This document shows positions 9,458 through 17,378 of a DNA stretch of 26,346 nt, piece after piece. Numbering within the stretch: the stretch's first letter is position 1; each line of letters opens with the position of its first letter. The translations under genes were made by a program, and so were the position numbers. The stretch comes from Bipolaris cookei (Eukaryota > Ascomycota > Dothideomycetes > Pleosporales > Pleosporaceae), in assembly GCA_002286855.1 (NCBI GenBank), contig NRSV01000078.1, positions 1-26,346 on the forward strand. Direction: 5' to 3'. Under the pieces are notes generated by a model that saw nothing but the letters and a program-made list of their open reading frames with translations, did no database searches and was not told the DNA's origin.

Positions 9458-9717
9458 AAAAGGCCTCGAGAATCGCGGCTTGCAAGGCTGCAAAACAACT
9501 TCAAAAAGCTCTCGAATGTTCCCAAAGAGGTAAGAAAAAGAGTTTTAAGGCTCCTCTAAAGGTTACTCGAAAAAGAGGCCTACTGCGAGGCCTCAAGGTA
9601 GTGAAGAGTCTCAGGGAGGTGCTGCAGGCTCACCACCTCCAACCTCGCGGCGCGGCTGCGCAATTAGAACTTCATCTCGATTTCTATAGCTATATATATC
9701 AAGGCCTATTGATCTTA

Positions 9718-11466
9718 ACGTAACCTACCACCGAATGGCGCACACCTCTTTCTACCACCACTCACAATGCCACCACCACTTAATGTTGAATCGCTTATTC
9801 GTACAGCTAGAGTCACTCTTGCTATTCAAGCTATAAAATCTGACGTGTCATTAAGCCAGCGACGCGCTACTGCTGTATACAACGTGCCTGAAACTACCCT
9901 TCGAAGGCAACGCGCCAAACCAGCTTCTACACACGTTATCTACCCCAACTCATCAAAGCTTCAGAGGTATGAAGAGGAGGCTATTGTGCAGTATACAAGG
10001 AACCTTGGTGTCCGAGGATTCGCCCCTACGCTTAGCTATATACAAGATATGGCTAATTAACTACTGGCTGCTCGCGGCGGTGGTCAGGCTGGAATCAACT
10101 GGGCCTACAAGTTTGTACGCCGAAGGCCTGAGATCAAATCTCACCTGTCTAGACCAAGAGATCACCGGAGAGTCCTATGCAGCAACCCAGCTGTTATCAG
10201 CCCCTGGTTTGGCCTTGTACGCATCGTCAAAGCCAAGTATGGCATCCTGGACGAAGATACCTACAACTTTGACGAGACTGGCTTCCAGATAGGTGTTACT
10301 GGGTCAGTCAAGGTGGTTATTGCCTCTGAGAGAAGTCTCCAGCCACTTAGTGTTCAGCCTGGCGATAGTGAGTGGATTACTCTGATCACTGGTATCAACG
10401 CCATGGGGTGGTCTATCCCACCTTTCCTCATCCTCAAAGCAAAGCACCGCGACAAGGTCTGGTATTACAACCCAAAGGATTAGAGAATTGGCATCAGTAA
10501 GAATAGCTAAATCACCAATGAGCTTGGTCTTGCTTGGCTGTAGCACCTTATCCAGCATACAGAGGTTCGTACAGTAGGCAGTCACAGGCTGCTCATTATC
10601 GACGGCCATGAGAACCACAAGTCGCTCGCCTTCCAGGATCTCTGTGAGGAGAGCAAGGTTATTGCTCTCTGTATGCTTTCTTACACCTCACATATCCTGC
10701 AGCTGCTTGACGTTGGCTGTTTTACCCCCCTGAAGCAGGCATACAAGAAAGAGATCAGGGGCTTGGCAGACAGCCACATCAACCATGTTGATAGAAAAAA
10801 AGCCTTTCTAGCAACGTTTCTAGCAGTATATGAGAAGGCAGTCTCAAAGAGCAATATCTTGTTAAGCTTCCGAGCCACTGGCTTGGTTCCACTGGATCTA
10901 GAGGTGGTGTTATTAAAGCTTGAAGTTAAGTTTCGTACGCCAACTCCACATCTACCAGGACCTGCCTTCTGGCAAGCAATGCTGTAGAAATAGACAGCCA
11001 AACGACGCTAATTATCAAGAGGATAATGGAACATAAGAGTTTCTCGCCTGATTCTATCATTGAAATAATTCTACAGATCAAAAAGGGACAACTTTGAAGG
11101 ACCATTCACACACGTTACATGAAGCTCGAGTAGCTAAGCTTGAAGCAGCTAACAACGCTGCATCTGAGCGTTAGAAGCGTAAGAAGAAGCAGATTCAGAA
11201 AGGCGGGACCTTATCGCAGGCAGAGGCAGAGGCGGAGGGGATGTAAGCAGGTGGTAGCAGTAAGGGTATTCGTCACTGCAAGACGTGCGGTGAGGCAGGA
11301 CATAATAAGCGCACATTCAAGAAAGATGCAGTAGGCTCTAAGAATTAATTCTAGCTATTGTACGTCTTTATTACTTGGTATGGTGTTGAGATATTCAAGT
11401 GCAAAGGTTGGGTTGTTGCAAAGTGCGCCATTCCGGGGGTGTGCGCCATTCGGTAGTGGGTTACGT
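9718..11466 (+). mobile_element. Fot/pogo-type DNA transposon, 1749 bp
   Basis: Inverted ends: the left begins ACGTAACCTACCACCGAATG, and the right, read inward on the other strand, begins ACGTAACCCACTACCGAATG. Both are flanked by TA (9716-9717 and 11467-11468), the target of Tc1/mariner/pogo elements. GAATGGCGCAC occurs once at the left end and twice, 18 bp apart, at the right end. The size and the single transposase fit the Fot1 group. The right-hand TA is shared with the next element. Confidence 0.88.
9767..11348 (+). pseudogene. Fot/pogo-type transposase with zinc-knuckle remnant
   Basis: Starts MPPPLNVESLIR at a good ATG 49 bases inside the element. The helix-turn-helix part is RATAVYNVPETTLRRQRAK; the catalytic blocks are YNFDETGFQIG, LLIIDGHENHKS and LLDVGCFTPLKQ. 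Stops occur at 10058 (N*LLAARG, Gln in relatives), about 10481 (KD*RIG, Trp) and 10541 (WL*HL, Gln), all explained by C-to-T or G-to-A changes. Frameshifts after about 10985 lead to SQTTLIIKRIMEH and finally CKTCGEAGHNKRTF, a CCHC knuckle whose last Cys has become Phe. A basic KRKKKQ stretch precedes it. The protein is dead. Confidence 0.83.
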
Positions 11467-11468
11467 TA

Positions 11469-12599
11469 ACGTGGTTTATAAGCGAGCGCCACGTACAAGT
11501 GAGCGCCGCACCCCACCAAGTTTGTACACCTCTCTACGTATGCAGCTCTACCACAAGTTAATAAAATTTATATATATTGAAGTAGTGGATTAAATAATAT
11601 CTAAAGTATTTTTCTTCTATGTATGTGAATTATGGTTAGGCTTCCTACACCTACTACGGCGCGCAAGAGCCTGGCGGCTAACACCTGATCGCTCTCCTCC
11701 TTGACGCTCTTCATGAGCAATCTGCTGATCAGCCTTACGCTGAGCGAGTAGATCTTCTCCAGCTCCCTTTAATAGCACTCCTTTCTTCTATGTTCGCTTC
11801 TTTTTACGCTGTCTACGCTTTGTTGCTGCTTCATTAGCCTTCTCAAGGCTGGCGATCCGATTACGCATTAGCTCAGCTGAGAGCATCATTACCCACTCAT
11901 GACCACCTGGCTGAATAGCTTTTGGCCGTGTCCTTCTCTCCGACGCTGTAATGACAAGCTGAGTCGTGATCTTGTCCATCATAAAGCCAGCTTCATCAAA
12001 GTTGTAGACGTCTTCATCACAGATGCCGTATTTGGCCTTTGTCTGCTCCACAAGCTCAAACGAGCTCTTAATTAGAATTGGATCTTTGCATAGAGCTCTC
12101 TGCCTATTGCAAGCTCGATTGAAACGTGTCGTAAGCCTATCTGTACGATTGACAAAGTTGAGCGGCCAGTAGACGCCGACCTGGCCAGCGCCGCGCACAA
12201 CCAACAGTCTATCAGCCATATCGCGCACAGCTGCGTAGGTAGGCGAGAATCCACGCAAATCGAGATCAATTATATGATCAAATATCACCTCCTCTTCTAG
12301 CTTGGTAAGCTTCTTTGAGCTGGGCTGGCAATCGCTTCGGGCAGGCCCGCCAGCGCGTCGGCGGAGGAGCGTCGTCTCAACTATATTGTAGAGTGCTGCA
12401 GCATGTTTATTACTTTGGATCTGTTTACTAGCTATAGAGGAGATAGCAAGCTGTATACCTGCTTCATTTTATACTATTTGAGTAACGTTGCGTGGAGCCA
12501 TGGTATGATAAGATGAGAGAGGTGCGCGAAGTTGGTGGGGTGCGGCGCTCACTTGTACGCGACACTCGCTTGTACGCGGCGCTCGTTTATAAACCATGT
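11469..12599 (-). mobile_element. Fot/pogo deletion derivative, 1131 bp
   Basis: The left end begins ACGTGGTTTATAAGCGAGCG; the right end, read inward on the minus strand, begins ACATGGTTTATAAACGAGCG. It is flanked by TA at 11467-11468 and 12600-12601. The ends are built from 17-bp units of the type TACAAGTGAGCGCCGCA: two at the left, three at the right. It directly abuts the element ending at 11466, with one TA between them. It is about 0.6 kb shorter than its full-length neighbour because the catalytic core is deleted. Confidence 0.88.
11788..12501 (-). pseudogene. Transposase lacking its catalytic core
   Basis: Starts MAPRNVTQIV at ATG 12501. An in-frame TAA follows at codon 11, then the frame is open to 11788. 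The DNA-binding half is present (HAAALYNIVETTLLRRRAGG, AAVRDMADRLLVVRGAGQVG) and the first catalytic block is YNFDEAGFMM. After GHEWVMMLSAE the sequence jumps to NRIASLEKANEAATKRRQRK, which is C-terminal, so the second and third catalytic blocks are gone. Beyond the stop a readable tail (GAGEDLLAQRKADQQIAHEE) reaches about 11600 and ends in a damaged zinc knuckle (SRCRKPNHNSHT). It is closely related to the element at 16158-17253. Confidence 0.82.
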
Positions 12600-12630
12600 T
12601 ACCTCTAAAACATATCTCGATAATAGCCTT

Positions 12631-12836
12631 TTGGTGGGGCGCTCAGCTTACTGATCCTTGATGTTATAGTAAAATAATCGTATTATGCTGAGGCCGCGCG
12701 TCCGAGAGGTGGTGGGGCACGGTAAGCGGGTGATCCACCCCACCAAACCTGCCCACCTACATAAGCTTATAGCCCCACCATAATACGATTATTTTACTGT
12801 AACGTCAAGGCTCAGTAAGCTGGACGCCCCCACCAA
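12631..12836. mobile_element. 206-bp foldback MITE
   Basis: Arms at 12631-12687 and 12779-12836 are inverted copies about 57 bp long, both starting TTGGTGGGG from the outside and ending in the shared word TAAAATAATCGTATTATG at the centre-facing side. They differ at about five bases, mostly transitions, plus one indel. The 91-bp centre contains a further weaker hairpin made of GGTGGGG/CCCCACC words. No coding capacity. I could not fix a target duplication. The outer word TTGGTGGGG also occurs just inside the ends of the neighbouring 11469-12599 element. Confidence 0.82.
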
Positions 12837-12913
12837 CCTGACGCGACGCTCCGCGCAATTGATCCACAACGACGCAATAAAATAAGATAAAATTAAGAGA
12901 TATGGTTTGTTAT

Positions 12914-13716
12914 CTAGCTCTGCATGAAGCGCAAGTGTGTCCTTGAATATGGCACTTTGTGCACATCGGCGGCGCGCGCTGTCGTCGCTGGCTCCTATCA
13001 CCCTGCTCAACCTCCGTGACCTTACTCTCTTTAGCAAGTATAGTTGCTGACTGCATCGCTGTTTGACAGCCTTTAATAACCTGGCGTAAAAGCTAGCTCG
13101 TTGAGCTTTGTGATTGCCAATGCAGCCGTTCCTGAAGAAGCTTTGCTTGCTGCTGACGCCGGGCTACTGTATGTAGTGTTTCTACCGGTATTGCGGCGTT
13201 GTTATCTATAGTTGTCTGTTGTGGAGATGGTGTACGTCTGGCGTGTCTCCCCAACTAGCTTAAACCAGGCTGTAATTGCGATAGGATCCCCAGAAATAGC
13301 GCGCTGGCTATGGAATTTCTAGTCCAATTTGTCTGTAGCTCAGGCTAGCTCTGGATAAGTCGCGATACCCAGCACTTGCCTACAGGTGGAGGAAATGGAT
13401 CTTGGCCACGCGCGGCAAGAAGAGCGTCTGCCATTCATCGCATGTCAATGATATGGGGTGGAAAACCACGCTGATCAAGGGCTAGAACCCACTGTACGAG
13501 AGACTGCACCTCAATAGGTTGTAGCTTGCGGTTAATAGAGACTGTCTCTGATCGTGACTGGGTGCCGTGGAGGCGCGTATATAGTGTTGATTTTGGCAAA
13601 TTGTACGCTTTTGCAAGAGTGTGGATAGACTAATTTGAATTATTAGGATAGTATACTATAATAAGACTTATTCTGCTTTCACGAGAGGTCTGTATAGAGC
13701 GTTGTTGTCGCGGCAT
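12914..13716 (-). pseudogene. Third core-deleted pogo transposase relic
   Basis: Minus-strand ATG at 13716 (MPRQQRSIQTSRESRISL). A helix-turn-helix-like part follows (IHTLAKAYNLPKSTLYTRL), then a CENP-B-like part (LDQRGFPPHIIDMR, ADALLAARGQDP). The sequence then passes without any DDE block to a Gln-rich C-terminal part (ARRQQQAKLLQERLHWQ) and a perfect CCHC knuckle (CTKCHIQGHTCASC) before TAG. Several in-frame stops (NSN*SI, MR*MADA, QS*PEL) are RIP-like. Its ends are not clear; on the right it meets another truncated transposase at 13738, so one of the two was cut by the other. Confidence 0.7.
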
Positions 13717-13737
13717 GGTGATAGTTGTGGAGAGATG

Positions 13738-14116
13738 TTAACCAATCTCTTTCTGAGCAATCTTTGAGACCCAGATCCGAACCAGTTTTCTCTTAGGTGC
13801 AGTACCGGCGACATTGACTCTACTAGTATAGTTCAAGAGCTCCTTTTCTTGTTGTTGGGCGAGAGATTGTTGATTCTGAGAGCAAACAGCGCGTGAGATA
13901 GTAGTACCTTGATGCCGGCGCGCGAGCGTTCTTCGATCAACACCAAACTTTTTCGCGATCTGAGTGTATACAAGTTTTCCGCCTGGTTCTAGAATAGCTA
14001 TGGCTTCAATTGCAGCTTCGATAGGCTTCACTTGGGGCGATTGCGGCTTGGTGACGATGGTGGTGGTGGCGGTGGTTTTGGTCTTGTTGGGGCAGCGGGC
14101 GTTTGACCGTCCGGCA
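13738..14116 (-). pseudogene. Pogo-type transposase N-terminal fragment
   Basis: Minus-strand frame with KPIEAAIEAIAILEPGGKLV, YTQIAKKFGVDRRTLARRHQ, LAQQQEKELLNY and RKLVRIWVSKIAQKEIG. This matches the N-terminal part of the transposase at 7140 onward (YTDIAKRFGVPRSTLTQR, SQIAKREVG), so it is a second copy of that lineage. It stops at 13738 in the middle of the CENP-B-like region. On its upstream side it adjoins the end of the 14117-16142 element, so the frame that continues into that element's terminal repeat is a chimera. Confidence 0.7.
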
Positions 14117-14227
14117 GGGTACCTCACGGGTGAGTTGCTCACTTTTGCCAAGCCCTCGCCAAAACTACACCATTCAGGTGCAAAATAGCCCACTTTAGCC
14201 CTATATGGTACAATACGATACAGGATC

Positions 14228-16090
14228 TTATTCAGAGTCTACTTCTACTACTTTCTTACACGTACGCGCGTTATGCCCAGTCTTATTACACAGTCTACAC
14301 CGTCGTTGAGATAGTTCACCTACTTCAACGCGCACCCACTTCTTTAGTTTCTTCTCATCACTACACGCCCCAAAATCCTTGAGAGTAGCTAGGCGCTCTC
14401 CATCTTCAATTTTCAAGGTCCCCTCTACCTGAACCTTCTTTCTTTTGTGCGATTTATGGCGTGTGGTGGCCTCGTTAGCTGCTCGAAGCTCAGCTATTTC
14501 CCGTTGTGCCAACGCCAGCTTATGCGCTATAATTGCTGCCCCCTTTGAACCCTTCTCAAAGGCCTCTACCATAGACGTTGTGTCGCACGTGTAGGTGCGG
14601 TAACAAAATAGATGTGTATTGTCTGCTATCTATCATCTTTGTTTATTTATGGTGTATAGCTGTTGCTTTTTATTGTTGAGGTCGTGCATCCTTGTTGCCG
14701 TGACAGTGGCTTGTCGCTTCGGCTCAGCTGAAGTCATTGCTTCTGCAGCCTTGCATAGGCTGCGATACGTTGGCGAACTGCCTAGGTGCCTCTAAATCCT
14801 TAACTTCACAAGCGCTGATTGCGACCTTGATTCAAGGGTATTACTTGGAGTTTGCGACTGCCAGGGCTCATTATTGGGTAGTCGTGGCGATGGAGTACGC
14901 AACTGCCCATCAAGAGCTAATGTAATCTGTTCTGGGTCGAGTGGGGCCAATCCAGCGCCTCGAAACCCTCCTTGAATATTGCTAGAAGTAATTGAGGCGT
15001 CAAAGGCGCGCTTAAAGCAAGGCAGGAACTCTTGTTTTGTGATGTGGTTGATCTGGCTGTGCATGAGCGCTTCAACTTGGCGTCCATATGCCTGCTTCAA
15101 AGGGGCAAAACAGCCCACATCAAGTGGCTGTAAGAGGTGAGACGAGTGCGGAGGCATGCAAAGAGTAACAATCTTATTATCTTTGCAGTAGTTTTTTTGG
15201 AAATCCAGTGAGTTATGACTCTCAAAGCCGTCAATAACGAGCAGTCGGTGGCTACTAACTACCTTCTTCTTTGTATACGCATCAAAGTGCTTCAACCACT
15301 CGAGTCCAAGTTCATTAGTCGTCCAGTCGTTCTCGGAGACCCCAATAACCCAGTCGTGGAGTATATCGCCGTCCTTGTACCAGCTTGAGAGGTGGTGGCG
15401 CGCCTTGAAGATAATGAAGGGTGGAATGGCCCACCCGGTTACATTGATACCTTGAATGACTGTTGCCCACTCCCTGTTGCCTGGCTGGATAGCCTTTGGC
15501 CTTCCACATCTATCTGAAGCTATAACAACTGTTCCAACGGCAATCTGGCCCATTATAAAGCCCGTCTCGTCAAAGTTGTACGTTTCATCATCTTGGGTGA
15601 CGTATTTGGTTTTCATATTAGATACTAGGCTAAATCAGGCGCGTATAACTTTAGAATATCCACAAAGGGTTCTTTTGTAATCTTACTTGCGATCAAACTT
15701 CATTATAAGCTCAGGGCGACGTTTAACGAACGTACTGGGCCAGTTTAAGCCAACCTGGCCCATTTTACGCTCAGCGCGCAAAGAATTAGCCATATCAGCC
15801 ACAGCTGCGAGTCTAGGAGAAAATCCACGCGTAACTAGCTCAAGTATATGCTTAAGAATTACGTCCTCCTCGAACTTAGTTAGATTCTTTGATTTTGGCC
15901 AGCGATCTGCCTGTGAAGGTCGTCCGTCGCGCCTTTGGCTTAGTGTTGTTCGATCAACGTTATAGATAGCTGCAGCGCGTCGTAAAGAGAGATTCGCGTC
16001 TTTTTTAAGAGCTTGAAGAGCAAGCTGTATCTGACATTCACTAGAGGGCTCTAAATGTTGTTGTTGTTGTTGCGATATTGGGATGGAGCA
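14228..16090 (-). pseudogene. Fot/pogo-type transposase with zinc knuckle
   Basis: All parts of the protein are present in one frame. The N-terminus has a poly-Gln stretch and a helix-turn-helix (AAAIYNVDRTTLSQRRDGR); the CENP-B-like part is AAVADMANSLRAERKMGQVG. The catalytic core is intact (YNFDETGFIMG, LLVIDGFESHNS, PLDVGCFAPLKQ). The tail has GSKGAAIIAHKLALAQREIA and a perfect CCHC knuckle (CRLCNKTGHNARTC). Breaks: two stops near 15683 and 15635 (the latter Trp in relatives), a stop at 14792, and a solo LTR at 14581-14767. No ATG is in frame at the N-terminus: the furthest upstream codon that could serve is TTG in the terminal repeat, and ATC near 16083 may be the decayed start. The core from 14792 to 15616 is still open. 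Confidence 0.82.
14581..14767 (+). mobile_element. 187-bp solo LTR with 5-bp target duplication
   Basis: Begins TGTCGCA and ends TGCGATA, an inverted terminal pair with one mismatch that a C-to-T change in an original TGCGACA would explain. It is flanked by CGTTG at 14576-14580 and 14768-14772. Removal with one flank (192 nt) rejoins SSPT to SMVEAFEKG in the transposase frame. It shares no obvious sequence with the other LTRs in the window. Orientation is arbitrary. Confidence 0.72.
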
Positions 16091-16278
16091 GGTGTTTTGG
16101 TAAGGGCTTGGCAAAAGTGGCTCGCGAACCCGTGGGGTACGTTATACTAAGCACCTAACGTGTTTTACAAGCGAGCGGTCCATACAAGCGAGCGGTCCAC
16201 CTTACTAGCTTTAGCCACCTTTAAAGCTATATATCTTAACAACGCAATAGTATAGTATATAGATATCTATAGAATACA

Positions 16279-16544
16279 TTAAGTAGTATCTAAAGTATCT
16301 TTTCTACATGTACGCGAATTGTGGCCAGTCTCTCTACACCTGCTACAGCGCGCAAGAGCCTGGCGGCTAACACCTGATCGCTCCCCTCCCTGACACTCTT
16401 CATGAGCAATCTGCTGATCAGCCTCGCGCTGAGCGAGTAGATCCTCTCCAGCTCCCTTATTTAGCACTCATTGCCTCTGTATCCGCTTTCTTTTACGCTG
16501 CCTACGCTTTGTTGCTGCTTCATTAGCCCTCTCAAGGCTGGTGA
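16279..16544 (-). pseudogene. Transposase C-terminal tail with zinc knuckle
   Basis: After the deletion junction the tail reads ITSLERANEAATKRRQRKRK, then a TGA, then GAGEDLLAQREADQQIAHEE and a perfect CCHC knuckle CSRCRETGHNSRTC before the stop at 16279. It is out of frame with the 214-codon N-terminal part by one base. The same tail occurs in the 11469-12599 element. Confidence 0.75.
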
Positions 16545-17189
16545 TCAACCAGCTGCGTTGATCGCTGCGATCAACGTCACCCACTCACGATTGCCTGGCT
16601 CAATTGCTTTTGGCCTGCCTCTTCTCTCTGATGCTATAACGATAAGCTGAGTCGTGATCTTGCCCATCATAAAGCCGGCTTCATCAAAGTTGTAGACGTC
16701 CTCGTCACAGATGCCGTATTTGGCCTTTGTCTGCTCCACAAGCTCAAACCAGCTCTTAATTAGGACTGGATCTTCGCATAGAGCTCTCCGCCTATCGTAC
16801 GCTCGATTAAAATGCGTTGTAAGACTGTCTGTACGCTTGACAAAGTTGCACGACCAGTAGACGCCGACCTGGCCAGCGCCGCGCACAACCAACAGTCTAT
16901 CAGCCATATCGCGCACAGCTGCGTAGGTAGGCGCAAATCCACGTAGATCTAGATCAAGTACGTGATTGACCATTATCTGCTCTTCTAGCTTGGTAAGCTT
17001 CTTTGAGTTAGGCTGGCAATCGCGTCGGGCAGGCTTCCCAGCGCGTCGGCGGCGGAGCGTTGTTCGAGAGACTTCAAACATGTCAGCAGCGCGTCTCTCA
17101 TTCTGGATTTGGTCTTTATTAAGAGTTGATATTGCAAGGTATATATTAGCCTCACTAGAGGTATGTTGAGATAGAATTGGTGGTGCCAT
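16545..17189 (-). CDS. Truncated transposase, DNA-binding half (214 aa)
   Basis: An uninterrupted 214-codon frame starting MAPPILSQHT at an ATG in good context (catgATGGCA sense). A helix-turn-helix lies near residues 33-51 (RAADMFEVSRTTLRRRRAG), the CENP-B-like domain near residues 60-120 (LDLRGFAPTYAAVRDMADRL), and the first catalytic block YNFDEAGFMMG near residue 175. It ends at INAAG* where the internal deletion starts, so the rest of the catalytic domain is missing. It could still bind transposon ends and compete with an active transposase; that is inference. Unlike its neighbours it has no premature stop. It may also be simply a young deletion copy. Confidence 0.65.
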   Translation of the reverse strand: MAPPILSQHTSSEANIYLAISTLNKDQIQNERRAADMFEVSRTTLRRRRAGKPARRDCQPNSKKLTKLEEQIMVNHVLDLDLRGFAPTYAAVRDMADRLLVVRGAGQVGVYWSCNFVKRTDSLTTHFNRAYDRRRALCEDPVLIKSWFELVEQTKAKYGICDEDVYNFDEAGFMMGKITTQLIVIASERRGRPKAIEPGNREWVTLIAAINAAG

Positions 17190-17378
17190 GATTGTTGTAA
17201 GCTGGAAAGGTATAGAAAGTTGATGGGGTGGACCGCTCGCTTGTAAAACACGTTATCTTTGCGTTCAATACATATGGCAACTCACTCTCCTTTACCCATA
17301 CAAGTAAACACAAAGAAACAATCAATACATCTACAAAACCCAACCAAGCTCAACCATAATTGCCTCGAGAACAGTCAT

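Larger units (their letters stand above)
7140..9689 (+). pseudogene. Pogo/Fot-type transposase broken by two insertions
   Basis: A nearly complete but dead pogo-type transposase. N-terminal DNA-binding part: FAYTDIAKRFGVPRSTLTQR, then SQIAKREVGVHWANRFIQRY. Catalytic blocks: YNMDEKGFMLG, LLILDGHGSYLT and PLDVSMFKPF. C-terminal part: HGGAIFWSPRKVQQARDR, a Glu-rich coiled segment, KAAKQLQKALECSQRGKKK and a final RRGCAIRTSSRF before TAG 9687-9689. It is interrupted by the retroposon at 7831-8307 and the solo LTR at 9331-9457; removing each with one target copy restores the frame exactly. Other damage: TAG and TGA near 7371-7397, TGA at 9049, two more stops before 9200, and a one-base shift in an A-run near 9570. 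The C-terminus differs from the zinc-knuckle families to its right, so it is a separate lineage. Confidence 0.82.
14117..16142 (-). mobile_element. Fot/pogo-type transposon carrying a solo LTR
   Basis: The ends match as inverted repeats: the left end reads GGTACCTCACGGG then CACTTTTGCCAAGCCC, and the right end inward on the minus strand reads ACGTACCCCACGGG then CACTTTTGCCAAGCCC. TA follows at the right (16143-16144); at the left the equivalent bases are CA, possibly a mutated TA. The total of 2026 bp falls to about 1834 bp without the solo LTR insertion and its duplication. Confidence 0.8.
16158..17253 (-). mobile_element. Fot/pogo deletion derivative, 1096 bp
   Basis: Ends: ACGTGTTTTACAAGCGAGCG at the left and the same word read inward at the right, with TA at 16156-16157 and 17254-17255. 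The left end carries the 17-bp unit TACAAGCGAGCGGTCCA twice in exact tandem (16166-16182, 16183-16199); the right end has it once. It encodes the DNA-binding half and the C-terminal tail of a transposase but no complete catalytic core. It lies 16 bp from the end of the 14117-16142 element. Confidence 0.9.

Noticed and set aside
12600..12836. Repeated GGTGGGG/CCCCACC words as a possible CRISPR-like or iteron array
   Set aside because: Explained by the foldback arms and inner hairpin of one MITE; no regular spacing.
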